From NCBI RefSeq assembly GCF_947496985.1, contig NZ_CANMEZ010000005.1, positions 62,001-126,000 of the forward strand: a stretch of 64,000 nucleotides of DNA, read 5' to 3'. The notes beneath the pieces are model-generated. The model was given only the letters and a program-made list of their open reading frames with translations. It did not search any database and had not been told where the DNA came from. The position numbers and the translations under genes were made by a program. Positions 44,433 through 53,373 of this stretch are shown here, piece after piece; position 1 is the stretch's first letter; each line of letters begins with the position of its first letter. The DNA is from an uncultured Kordia sp. (GTDB lineage Bacteria > Bacteroidota > Bacteroidia > Flavobacteriales > Flavobacteriaceae).

Positions 44433-45191
44433 ATGGAATTTAAAAACCTACACAATCAAGAAAACCCTTTACTAATTTATAATGTTTGGGATGTGCCAAG
44501 CGCAAAAATTGCAGAGAAACTAAAAGCAAAAGCCATTGGAACGTCAAGTGCAGCAATTGCTTCATTATTAGGTTACAACGATGGAGAAGAACTCAGTTTT
44601 TCTGAATTAGAATACATCGTGAAACGAATTGCTTCAAACACGAAACTTCCATTATCTGTAGACTTAGAAGCTGGTTATAGTCGCAATCCGATAGAAATCG
44701 TACAACATATTAAAAAACTATACTATTTGGGTGTTGTCGGCATCAACATAGAAGATAGTATTGTTGTAGCTGGAACACGACAATTGTTAGCTTCGGAAGC
44801 TTTTGCAAAAACACTTTCAACGATCACAACACAACTTCAAAAAGAAAACATTAAAATCTATATAAATGTCCGTACGGATACTTTTTTATTAAATGTTACC
44901 AATGTGTTGGAAGAAACTCAGACACGCATACAACAATACGAAAATGCAGGCGCTTCGGGAATATTTATACCTTGTATCGAAAATGAAGCAGCTATTAAGC
45001 AAATGGTTGAAACGACAAAATTACCAATTAATGTATTGTGCATGCCAAAACTCCCAAATTTTAATATCTTGAAACAACTTGGCGTGAAACGAATTAGTAT
45101 GGGGAATTTTCTATTTGATAATATGTACGATTACTATGAAGAAATGACCAAAGAAATTGTCAAAAGCCAATCGTTTAACGCAATCTTTTAA
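44433..45191 (+). CDS. Isocitrate lyase/PEP mutase family protein
   Basis: A 252-residue TIM-barrel protein of the PEP mutase/2-methylisocitrate lyase type. Residues YNVWDVPSAKIAEKLKAKAIGTSSAAIA and LSVDLEAGYSRNPIEI carry the metal-binding Asp/Glu, and VVGINIEDSIV the conserved ED pair. Members cleave or rearrange C-C or C-P bonds in small acids; the substrate is not clear here. The ada gene begins at 45193, 1 bp after this stop codon, so the genes are tightly coupled, an unexpected partnership with DNA repair. Confidence 0.87.
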   Translation: MEFKNLHNQENPLLIYNVWDVPSAKIAEKLKAKAIGTSSAAIASLLGYNDGEELSFSELEYIVKRIASNTKLPLSVDLEAGYSRNPIEIVQHIKKLYYLGVVGINIEDSIVVAGTRQLLASEAFAKTLSTITTQLQKENIKIYINVRTDTFLLNVTNVLEETQTRIQQYENAGASGIFIPCIENEAAIKQMVETTKLPINVLCMPKLPNFNILKQLGVKRISMGNFLFDNMYDYYEEMTKEIVKSQSFNAIF

Positions 45192-45192
45192 G

Positions 45193-46254
45193 ATGTTAAT
45201 CACAGAAACTGAAAAGATACATGAATACTACCAAGCACTGATAGAACGAAACGAAAGTTTTGTCGGAATCTTTTTTGTGGGTGTAAAAACAACATCTGTA
45301 TTTTGTATTGCAACATGTAGAGCGCGTAAGCCGAAATTGAAAAATGTAGAATTCTACACATCTTTCAAAGAAGCTTTAGATAATGGATATCGTCCGTGCA
45401 AAATATGCAAGCCAACAGAAAACGCAAACGAAGCTCCAAAAGAAGTCGAAACAGCGATTCAACTTGTAAAAGAAAATCCCAAAGAAAAAATTACGGATGA
45501 TCAATTGCGAGAACGTAATATTAGTCCTGAAAAAGTACGAAGATGGTTCAACAAAAATTACAGAATGACGTTTCAGGCATATCAACGTATGTATCGGATC
45601 AACAATGCATTTTTGGAATTAAAAAAAGGAAAAAATGCAACTCATACTGCTTTTGATACAGGTTATGAGTCATTAAGTGGATTTGGATATACCTATAAAA
45701 AACTCATTGGAAAATCTCCTCAAAAAAGTATTGACAAAACCATTATTCTCATTCACAGATTTACCACACCTTTAGGGCCTATGTTTGTATGTGCAACAGA
45801 TAAAGGCATTTGTTTATTAGAATTTATAGACAAAGAAATGTTAGAAACGGCATTCAAAGAGTTGCAACGTTTGCTCAATGCGAATATTATCATTGGTGAA
45901 AACGAACACATTCAACAAGCAAAGAAAGAACTAAAAGCATATTTTGAAGGAAGCCTAACAAACTTCAATGTACAAATAGAAATGCCAGGAACTGATTTTC
46001 AAAAAGAAACTTGGAAAGCATTGCAAACCATTCAGTACGGACAAACAGTTTCATACCAAGAACAAGCGCAAAAAATTAACAATCCAAAAGCGGTGCGAGC
46101 AGTTGCCAAAGCAAATAGTTGCAATCGTATATCTATTATCATTCCGTGTCATAGAGTCATTGGTAAAAAAGGTAAGCTTACAGGTTATAATGGAGGTGTA
46201 GAACGTAAACGTTGGTTGTTAGCTCATGAAGAAAAACATGTGAATTCTCTATAA
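45193..46254 (+). CDS. ada: Ada: methylphosphotriester and O6-methylguanine repair protein and activator
   Basis: A protein of about 353 residues, full-length Ada. The N-terminal domain has the zinc Cys quartet at C38, C42, C69 and C72 (FCIATCRAR, PCKIC), the same positions as E. coli Ada, with C38 as methyl acceptor from phosphotriesters. An AraC-type helix-turn-helix (about 100-190) follows, then the O6-alkylguanine transferase domain with C319 in IIPCHRVIG. Methylation of C38 should turn it into an activator of its own operon. I use the Met at 45193, since the frame from 45157 lies inside the previous gene. Confidence 0.93.
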   Translation: MLITETEKIHEYYQALIERNESFVGIFFVGVKTTSVFCIATCRARKPKLKNVEFYTSFKEALDNGYRPCKICKPTENANEAPKEVETAIQLVKENPKEKITDDQLRERNISPEKVRRWFNKNYRMTFQAYQRMYRINNAFLELKKGKNATHTAFDTGYESLSGFGYTYKKLIGKSPQKSIDKTIILIHRFTTPLGPMFVCATDKGICLLEFIDKEMLETAFKELQRLLNANIIIGENEHIQQAKKELKAYFEGSLTNFNVQIEMPGTDFQKETWKALQTIQYGQTVSYQEQAQKINNPKAVRAVAKANSCNRISIIIPCHRVIGKKGKLTGYNGGVERKRWLLAHEEKHVNSL

Positions 46255-46295
46255 AGAAAAAGACATTTCCTTTTTCCAAGAAAATGTCTCTATTC
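46255..46295. terminator. Terminator-like hairpin after ada
   Basis: AGACATTT (46261-46268) and AAATGTCT (46282-46289) form an 8-bp stem with a 13-nt loop in the gap between ada and the convergent small gene, with A- and T-rich flanks. It probably ends both units. Confidence 0.45.
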
Positions 46296-46312
46296 TTATA
46301 AAATTTTAGGAA

Positions 46313-46570
46313 CTATTGTAATTCCCATTGAAGTTTTGCTTGTCCACTATTGACTCTATATTGTAATTGTAAAGAGTTCACGTTAACCGTAACAATTTTT
46401 CTTTCTCCTGGGTATAAAGGAATTGAAGGTTGTTGTCCATCAAGACCGTAAAATGCTTCTGCTTGTGCTTGTGGCTCAAATGTAAGTTCAATTTGTGCAG
46501 GAAATTTACTAGGTGTTACTTGTGCATTACCATTTGTTCCTGGGGCTAAAATTAAAGTTGATGTACTCAT
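46313..46570 (-). CDS. Small Gln-rich protein of unknown function
   Basis: An 85-residue protein with no signal peptide, no Cys and no His. The sequence (STSTLILAPGTNGNAQV, then IELTFEPQAQAEAFYGLDG, LQLQYRVNSGQAKLQWELQ) reads as one small beta-sandwich and is rich in Gln, Pro, Gly and Thr, unlike its Lys/Asn/Ile-rich neighbours. No family is recognised. It is isolated, with 431 bp of non-coding DNA upstream containing a REP-like repeat. It could be recently acquired or a structural, assembly-type subunit; both are guesses. Confidence 0.6.
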   Translation of the reverse strand: MSTSTLILAPGTNGNAQVTPSKFPAQIELTFEPQAQAEAFYGLDGQQPSIPLYPGERKIVTVNVNSLQLQYRVNSGQAKLQWELQ

Positions 46571-47001
46571 AATAATTTGCTTTTAAAAAAATGATTACTA
46601 AATATGGTTTGTTTGATATAGTAAAGTTGTAACTTTATTACATCTTAGACTAGTGTATTTTCGCTCAAAGTGAAATACAGGTGTATTATACGGAAGCGCA
46701 AGTATTTATACTTGACTTTGTAGAGAATCTAAATAAAATAGGGGTAATCGGCAGAGTTTTGATAAACAATTATCAAATTAACGAATTGACAGTTCCTCAG
46801 TTTTCAGTCTCACTTTTTAGAAATTTTAATAACAAGAATCATCACTTCGAGTGATTCACTAAAGCGAATTGTATTGAGAAGTACTTATAAAATGTATTAT
46901 TTTCGAGCAGCTCTCAATATAAATTTGTTTCGCAAATTCACTCGGTCTGACGTGTGTTTGTATTTTTTATAATGAAATTAGTGAATCAACAAATCATCAA
47001 A
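46571..47001. other. Gene-free 431 bp with inverted repeats
   Basis: No credible ORF. Near the 5' side of the leftward small gene is a short palindrome (AAAGTT-GT-AACTTT, 46623-46636). The main content is the inverted repeat at 46843-46949, placed just after the 3' end of the A2M gene. Confidence 0.5.
46843..46949. repeat. REP-like intergenic inverted repeat
   Basis: The left arm reads CGAGTGA (46848), GCGAATT (46864), TATTGAGA (46872); the right arm gives the complements TCTCAATA (46912), AATTTGTTTCGC (46922) and TCACTCG (46938), ending in GGTCTGACG. The outer and inner arms match nearly perfectly, with small internal differences. It looks like the flavobacterial intergenic repeats that begin or end in GTCAGnnCGAGTGA. 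It could act as a terminator or fold as a hairpin in RNA. Confidence 0.55.
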
Positions 47002-50000
47002 CTAATCCACTTTAATCCTTACGCCTTCACTATGACTGCTAAATTCTGGTGCATACATGCTTTGAATAGTTGTAATTCCATTAGAAAACTCTCCAATATT
47101 ATTTACACGTAAATCGTATTCAAATACAAAAACACCTTTAGGTAAATAGTCAAAAAAGAAATTCGTACTAGCATCTTTCGTACTTTCATAATAACCTAAA
47201 CCATCTTGCCATTTGTATTGAGATAACACATTGATTGGCTCCAAACCAGCAGCGCGCATATCTTTCATATGAACAAATTCCATAGCTCTGTCATTACGTA
47301 GTTCAATTCGAACACGAATTAAATCTCCCAGTTCTAATTTACTGTTTTCGTCAATAGCGGTTAATATTTCTCCAGTATCTCCGTACGTACGTTTAAATAA
47401 TTTTTTGCTCAACTTTAAAGATGTTTCAGCCGTTGTGATTTTGTCTAAATCTTCAAAATATTGCCAGTACAATCCGCCCCAAGCGATTCCTTTTCCTTTC
47501 TTAGTTAAGGTTACTTTTGCCATTTCGGGTTTTACTTCGTTTCCATTCCAAGACGTTTTAAAATATCCTGTGCCTGCTTCTACTTTTACATTTTCTAAGG
47601 TAGTTGGCGAAATTTTTTGATCTCCAATAGTAATATCAACCATGTCTGTTACTGAGAGCCAATCGCTTCCTTGTAATAATAATGCATATACAGCATCCGA
47701 AGTCGCTTTGGTAGTAGACCAACGATTGGTTTGTTTATTCTTTAACAACCAAATTTTTAAGTTATCAATTGTGGTGATATCTTGTGAAATTTCGGAAAAA
47801 GCTTCTATCATTAATGCCTGTGTTTCAATTGGTGCTTGATACCAGTACCAAGAAGACGTATTTGCCTTCCAATACATACCTAATTCGTCACTTGTTATGC
47901 TATTCTCTTGTAATGAACGTATAATTGTATTAGCTGTTTTTGGGTTGTTATACCTGTGCGAAACCAATGCCATTAAGCCTTTTGCATACAAACTTCTGTT
48001 GAGCCAATATTTAGTAATTTGACCTGTGTAATAGTCAGAAATCTTCAATGCTTCTTTCGACATTTCAAATTGTGGAAAGAAGCTTCGCATGTATAAATAG
48101 TGCAATTGTGAATACGACAAATGATCTTTAGATAAATCTACTTTTTTATCATACTTACGAATGTCATGATATTCTTTTATAAACTCAGCATCTAAATATG
48201 CGATGGCTTTTTCAATAATCGTAGACGCTTTTTCTGAATCGTAAATACGTACGCCAAGTTTGTCTAAATGTCCATAACCTGCAATAATATGTTGTGTAAT
48301 AAATCGGTTCGCGCGTCCGCCAGAAAACCAAGGAAAACCACCCGATGATAACTGCATTTGTTGCAACTTACTAATTGTATTTGATTGTTCATTTTTCATT
48401 CGATTTAAATCGAACAATAGTGCAATTCGTTTCTTCTGTTCCGTTTCTGATTGTGCATCGCGAACCCAAGGTGTTTCTTGAATCAGTAAAGATTTTAATT
48501 CCTGATTCTTCTCTAAGTTACTCAATAAAGCATCCGAAGATTTCCATTGATTGAACACTTCTTGAATTCTAGGATTGCTATTTGCAATATGACTTGCCAA
48601 TGCGTTTGCATAATAACGAGAAAACGTTTGTTCTGCACATTCATATGGATATTCCATTAAATATGGCAATGCTTGCACAGCATACCAAGCAGGATTAGAA
48701 GTTACTTCCAAACTCAATTTGTGATGTTGTAATGTGCTAGAATTTGTGTTTGAAAGTTTGTCTAATGTAAATGTTTTTGTTTCGTTGGAACGAATCCACA
48801 TTGGTAGTGTTTCTGTCACTAACATTCTATTTGATAATACAGGTAATGCACCTTGTTCTCCATCACTAAATGCACCAGCTTTGGCAATAATAGTATACTG
48901 AATAGCTTGAATCGTTTTCGGGATATATAAGGTCCAAGACACTTGTGTGTTTCCATTGGCATCCACCGAAAATGCTTGTTTTGGGTTTCCGGTACGTGGA
49001 AATAATGCAGGATTGATGTCATTTCCAGTAATAGGATCAACCAATTCTAGCGAAGCTTCTCCAGTTAAGTTATTTTCAGAAAGATTAGAAATCTTGCTAC
49101 TAATTACAATCTTATCGCCTTCACGTAAGAAACGAGGTATATTTGGCAATACCATCAATTCTTTTTGAGTCACGGTTGTTAACGATTTCGTTGCCGAATG
49201 TAAGTCTTTCGTATGTGCTAATAATTGTAATTTCCACTTTGTCAATGCTTCTGGTGTAGTAAAACTGAATGAAACATTACCTTCTGTATCTGTTTGTAAT
49301 TGTGGAAAGAAAAAAGCGGTTTCTTGCAAGTTTTTACGAGGAATAATACTTGCTGTCTTGTTTTCTTCTGCTTCTTCAAAAAATCCACCAGCTAATCTGC
49401 CCAGAGAAGTAGTACTATCCTTCTCCTTAAAATTAGCATTTTGAGATCCTTCATCAGCATCCATTAGTGCCATGGCTTCAACTTCTTCGGCATCATTTAC
49501 AACTTCAACTCCAGCTGCAATACCTTGTAATGTCGATTCAACTCTTTGACTTGCTCTTAAAACATTTTTTCTTAGATATTGATTTCTGGCATTTTGCATT
49601 CGGAAACCAAACCAATTCAATTTATCGTAGGATTGCGTATCGTAATATTTAGATTTATAACTATGATATTGTGTAAACCCTGATGTTCCAAAACTTTGAG
49701 AACCATTAATTCCTACAGAACTATAATATCCAGGTTCGTAGAGTGGAGAAAATTCCCATTGATGTGATTTAAATTCATCTAAAGAAGCATCATACATACT
49801 TGTCAACAATTCGGCTGCAACTTTTTCTCCTTTTGAACCTTTGATACGGAAACTCCATGTTTCCTCTTGTCCTGGCTTTAATTTGTCTCTAAATGTAGTG
49901 GTTTCAATTTGTAATTCTGATGGTGGATATGCTACAACAACAGAAATCACCTGTGAAACAATACTATTAAAAACAGTAGCCGTACAATGAATTTTAAAAC

Positions 50001-53000
50001 CACCTTCATCCGTTTTTAATACAGGAATTTTTACTTGTTGTTTTCCATCTTCTAAAGAAATGATATACGTATTGACAATTTCGTGATCTTTTTCAATATC
50101 AATAGTTACATGCATATCTTTGGTAGCAGAAGCTAAGGTTAGGACAACAGTTTCATTTGGCATGTATGAATCTTTATCAATAGATACATCTAATAACTTT
50201 TTGTCAGCAGTAAAATCATCATTTTTATTCCAGACATTTGTATATACCATGTCTTTTATTTCCATGCCATTGGCATCTGTAGTTTTGAGTTCTACAATAT
50301 ATTTTCCAGATTCCCAACGTTTTATTCTTCCAAGTTCAAGGATGGAATCATTTTTAGTATCAAATGATTTACTGAATACTTGTTTGCCTTTTGCCCATTT
50401 TTTATAATCTGCTTCTTCACGTGTATACGCATCGTGTGGAAATGTTGTTTTAAACTCTTCCTCTGAAATCATTTTATAATCTGGAACTAGCCAAGGACGT
50501 TGACGTAACACGCGATCTGGAGCTTGCAACTTATGAATGGTAACAGTTCCTTTAGCAGTAACTTTTTCACCATTTAAATTTTTAGTAATTACTTCTAGTG
50601 TATGCGTTCTTTTGGTAGCGTCTAATTTTCTATCAATATTGATATTGGCAGTTAGCGTATGATATCCTACACGAATAGTCGTTTTTGCACTTCTGGTTTC
50701 TCCATTGATATCTGTAATATTTGCTGAAACTTCGTAATCAAATATTGGTAACAATTCTTTATCTACCGAAGCGTCTGGAATTGCTTTAAACGAAACTTCA
50801 AAGTTTCCTGTAGCATCTGTAGTAGTTTCTCCAGAAGTTATTTGTTGTGATGTACTTGGTACATATGGACGTCTCCAAAATGCCCAAACAGGATAACGTG
50901 GCGTACGTTTTACTGTATAACTTACTTTTGCATCAGAAATATTGCTTCCTGCAAATGCTTTGGCAGTTCCTTTGGCGATAACTTCATCGTTTACACTGTA
51001 GCTTTCCTTTACAGGAAGAAAGTTTGCTTCAAATTTTGGACGTTTGTATTCTTCCACAGAAAAATAGGTGCTTCCAACATCACCAAAACCTTCTACATAT
51101 GCTTGCAATGAGAAATTTCCAGTAAGTCCAGAGTTTGGTAAGATGAATTCACCTTTTATAGAACCATATTCATTGGTAACAAGTGTTTGTTCGGAAACTT
51201 CTTGATGATTAGTATCATGAAGCGTAACAATAACAGTTCGATTTGATAACACAGTAGATTTTTTATCTGCTGTTTTCACCAAAATACCTTTAAAGAAATT
51301 GGTTTGTGCAGGTCTGTAAATACTTCTATCTGTAAAGAAAAATAAATTTATTTTTGGATCAGCATTTTCACTCCTTCTGTTTTTGTAGATGTAATATTGA
51401 CCAAAATAAGCCGTCTCAGCAGCATTTTTTATGTGAATATGTACATTTCGTAAACTATATTCATTATCAAACACAATGCTTCCTGTAGCGTCTGTTGTCA
51501 TTGTTTTTGTGAGTTCATCTTTGGAACTTCGTTCAGAATATTTAAACGCTACTTCTTGATTAGCAATAGGTTTTCCAGTATTTCTATCCGTTAACTGGAA
51601 GATAGAGTTTCTGGTAGTACTTTTATGAACTATGGCCATATTCGTTACTTGTACTACGCCAAAAGCATAGTAATCATTTTGTAAGTCAGGATTTTCAGAA
51701 GCGATAATTACATGATAGCCATTTGTGAGTTTGGGTACAGAGACTTCTGTTGTATGTGATTGGTAATCATTTTCTGTTGGTAATTTTACATTCCACTGTT
51801 GCTGCGTTGAGAGTTTTTTGAGAAATTCAAAACGATCTTCTTTGCTGTATAGTTTTGAAAGTTGATTGTATTGCGCTAATGAAATCGTACTTGTAGAAAA
51901 GTATAAACTGTCAGTATTTTTATAGGTAACTAATAATTTTGAAGCTTGGTCAATAGGAAGGTAATTTTCTGTAAGAATGCTGATACTAGGTTTTTCAGTA
52001 CTATATTTTATGATTTTACATTTTTTTTCAGCAATACTATTTGGGAATTTCGTGATAACAGCATCGCACAATTGAATTGCTTTTTTATAACTCCATTGAT
52101 GTTCAGGTTTTGTTATTGAATTGTATGAAGAACCTTGTTGTTGGTGCAAAACGGCAGTTTCGGCATCGTACATTCCTGAATATGGATGTGAAGCAAAAGT
52201 TGTTTTTTCATTCTGAAATGCTTCAATAAGTTTTTGAATTTTATCATCAAACGTAGCTTTTTGTTTTACAAAATACAGACGTTCAATATTTACTTTAATT
52301 AAAGCTTCAGGTGACTTATCTTTTAAGTGAAAACGAATTAAATCTTGATAAATTTTTAATGCTCTGGCTTCTAATGAAAATGTATCTTTTGTTGTTAAAT
52401 CCATTTTAGCAAAAATTGTAGCATCGCATAAATATTCTGGATCATCTATTACAAATGCATAGGCTGGACTCGCTAAATTATTTTCATCCGACTTGTAAAA
52501 TTTCAAGGCATTGTGTGCTAAAAGATCATAAACAGTTGGGCGGTATATTTTTGAATCTTTTTCTGTATGAAGAATTACATCAAACTCGGATAAATCAAGC
52601 TTTTGTAATTGCGTAGCATTTTCAAACGAAGCATCAAAATGTTTATGTATTTCTTTAAAAAGTGTTTGTAAATCCCAAGTTCTAAAATCGTTTGCATCTA
52701 CTTTTTCAGAGGTTTCAGTTCTATTGTAAAATAGATAACGACTGCCTGAAAAATATTCCCAATAGATGGTTCCTAAAATGCTTTGTAAAATATTTTTAGA
52801 TGGAAATGATTGTGTAGCAATTTCGGCTTTCAAGTCATTCACAATGGTCAATTGCGCATCTTCTTCCAAAATCATTTGATAACTCGCTTTTTTCAAAAAC
52901 GTTTTAATGATTTGCGGATTATTTCGATCACGTTTGGCACGTTTTGAAATTTCAGAAACTCTCTCAAATGCAGATTTAGTCAAGCCTTTTTTCTCCAAAC

Positions 53001-53094
53001 GTTCTACTTCTTTCCAAAGGTTGGAATATTCTTGTTGAGCGTTTGAAAACTGACTAAATAATACAATCATAAATATGGTAAGGATGTTTTTCAT
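47002..53094 (-). CDS. Alpha-2-macroglobulin family protein with thioester motif
   Basis: A 2,030-residue exported protein (signal peptide to SQFSNAQ). The macroglobulin MG2-type domain is near residue 580 (DRSIYRPAQTNFFKG), the A2M family region near 1260-1300 (FFFPQLQTDTEGNVSFSFTTPEALTKWKLQLLAHTKD), and the thioester CAEQ at residues 1486-1489 (YPYECAEQTFSRYY). A C-terminal domain with repeated strands follows. Such proteins trap attacking proteases covalently in the periplasm, like vertebrate A2M. No lipobox Cys is present, so it is probably secreted or periplasmic rather than anchored. Residues about 1183-1205 hold a TonB-plug-like piece (STLQGIAAGVEVV). It is monocistronic. Confidence 0.9.
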   Translation of the reverse strand: MKNILTIFMIVLFSQFSNAQQEYSNLWKEVERLEKKGLTKSAFERVSEISKRAKRDRNNPQIIKTFLKKASYQMILEEDAQLTIVNDLKAEIATQSFPSKNILQSILGTIYWEYFSGSRYLFYNRTETSEKVDANDFRTWDLQTLFKEIHKHFDASFENATQLQKLDLSEFDVILHTEKDSKIYRPTVYDLLAHNALKFYKSDENNLASPAYAFVIDDPEYLCDATIFAKMDLTTKDTFSLEARALKIYQDLIRFHLKDKSPEALIKVNIERLYFVKQKATFDDKIQKLIEAFQNEKTTFASHPYSGMYDAETAVLHQQQGSSYNSITKPEHQWSYKKAIQLCDAVITKFPNSIAEKKCKIIKYSTEKPSISILTENYLPIDQASKLLVTYKNTDSLYFSTSTISLAQYNQLSKLYSKEDRFEFLKKLSTQQQWNVKLPTENDYQSHTTEVSVPKLTNGYHVIIASENPDLQNDYYAFGVVQVTNMAIVHKSTTRNSIFQLTDRNTGKPIANQEVAFKYSERSSKDELTKTMTTDATGSIVFDNEYSLRNVHIHIKNAAETAYFGQYYIYKNRRSENADPKINLFFFTDRSIYRPAQTNFFKGILVKTADKKSTVLSNRTVIVTLHDTNHQEVSEQTLVTNEYGSIKGEFILPNSGLTGNFSLQAYVEGFGDVGSTYFSVEEYKRPKFEANFLPVKESYSVNDEVIAKGTAKAFAGSNISDAKVSYTVKRTPRYPVWAFWRRPYVPSTSQQITSGETTTDATGNFEVSFKAIPDASVDKELLPIFDYEVSANITDINGETRSAKTTIRVGYHTLTANINIDRKLDATKRTHTLEVITKNLNGEKVTAKGTVTIHKLQAPDRVLRQRPWLVPDYKMISEEEFKTTFPHDAYTREEADYKKWAKGKQVFSKSFDTKNDSILELGRIKRWESGKYIVELKTTDANGMEIKDMVYTNVWNKNDDFTADKKLLDVSIDKDSYMPNETVVLTLASATKDMHVTIDIEKDHEIVNTYIISLEDGKQQVKIPVLKTDEGGFKIHCTATVFNSIVSQVISVVVAYPPSELQIETTTFRDKLKPGQEETWSFRIKGSKGEKVAAELLTSMYDASLDEFKSHQWEFSPLYEPGYYSSVGINGSQSFGTSGFTQYHSYKSKYYDTQSYDKLNWFGFRMQNARNQYLRKNVLRASQRVESTLQGIAAGVEVVNDAEEVEAMALMDADEGSQNANFKEKDSTTSLGRLAGGFFEEAEENKTASIIPRKNLQETAFFFPQLQTDTEGNVSFSFTTPEALTKWKLQLLAHTKDLHSATKSLTTVTQKELMVLPNIPRFLREGDKIVISSKISNLSENNLTGEASLELVDPITGNDINPALFPRTGNPKQAFSVDANGNTQVSWTLYIPKTIQAIQYTIIAKAGAFSDGEQGALPVLSNRMLVTETLPMWIRSNETKTFTLDKLSNTNSSTLQHHKLSLEVTSNPAWYAVQALPYLMEYPYECAEQTFSRYYANALASHIANSNPRIQEVFNQWKSSDALLSNLEKNQELKSLLIQETPWVRDAQSETEQKKRIALLFDLNRMKNEQSNTISKLQQMQLSSGGFPWFSGGRANRFITQHIIAGYGHLDKLGVRIYDSEKASTIIEKAIAYLDAEFIKEYHDIRKYDKKVDLSKDHLSYSQLHYLYMRSFFPQFEMSKEALKISDYYTGQITKYWLNRSLYAKGLMALVSHRYNNPKTANTIIRSLQENSITSDELGMYWKANTSSWYWYQAPIETQALMIEAFSEISQDITTIDNLKIWLLKNKQTNRWSTTKATSDAVYALLLQGSDWLSVTDMVDITIGDQKISPTTLENVKVEAGTGYFKTSWNGNEVKPEMAKVTLTKKGKGIAWGGLYWQYFEDLDKITTAETSLKLSKKLFKRTYGDTGEILTAIDENSKLELGDLIRVRIELRNDRAMEFVHMKDMRAAGLEPINVLSQYKWQDGLGYYESTKDASTNFFFDYLPKGVFVFEYDLRVNNIGEFSNGITTIQSMYAPEFSSHSEGVRIKVD

Positions 53095-53140
53095 TCTGTT
53101 AAAAATTAGATCACACTATAGAACGCGATTTATAACTACA

Positions 53141-53163
53141 TTGGTATACAACCAAGTTGGTAT
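53141..53163. promoter_or_regulatory. Repeat-type operator-like sequence upstream of the A2M gene
   Basis: TTGGTATACAACCAA (inverted repeat TTGGT/ACCAA) followed by a second TTGGTAT at 53157. The two direct copies are 16 bp apart, 47 bp upstream of the A2M start. A regulator site is plausible. Confidence 0.3.
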
Positions 53164-53304
53164 CTTTTACGTATGTAAAGTAAGAATTTTAAAGATAATA
53201 CGTTCTAACTATGGATTATTATTTTGTAAATAACAAAGAGCATTCCAAAAACAGATTAATTGTATATAGTATAATTCTATAAATGTAAAAGTCATCGTTA
53301 GTTC

Positions 53305-53334
53305 TTTGTATGAACAGATGAAATACTATCTTTG
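53305..53334 (+). promoter_or_regulatory. Promoter of the TPR protein gene
   Basis: TTTG (53305-53308), 18 bp, TATCTTTG (53327-53334): the best match in the window to the Bacteroidota consensus TTTG-N18-21-TAnnTTTG. The transcript should start near 53340, leaving a leader of about 30 nt. Confidence 0.55.
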
Positions 53335-53373
53335 GAACAATATCTGCTAGTAGTAAAAGAAATATAAAAACGA

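Noticed and set aside
50120-50407. 95-codon + strand frame inside the A2M gene
   Set aside because: Antisense to a continuous A2M domain; no family features.
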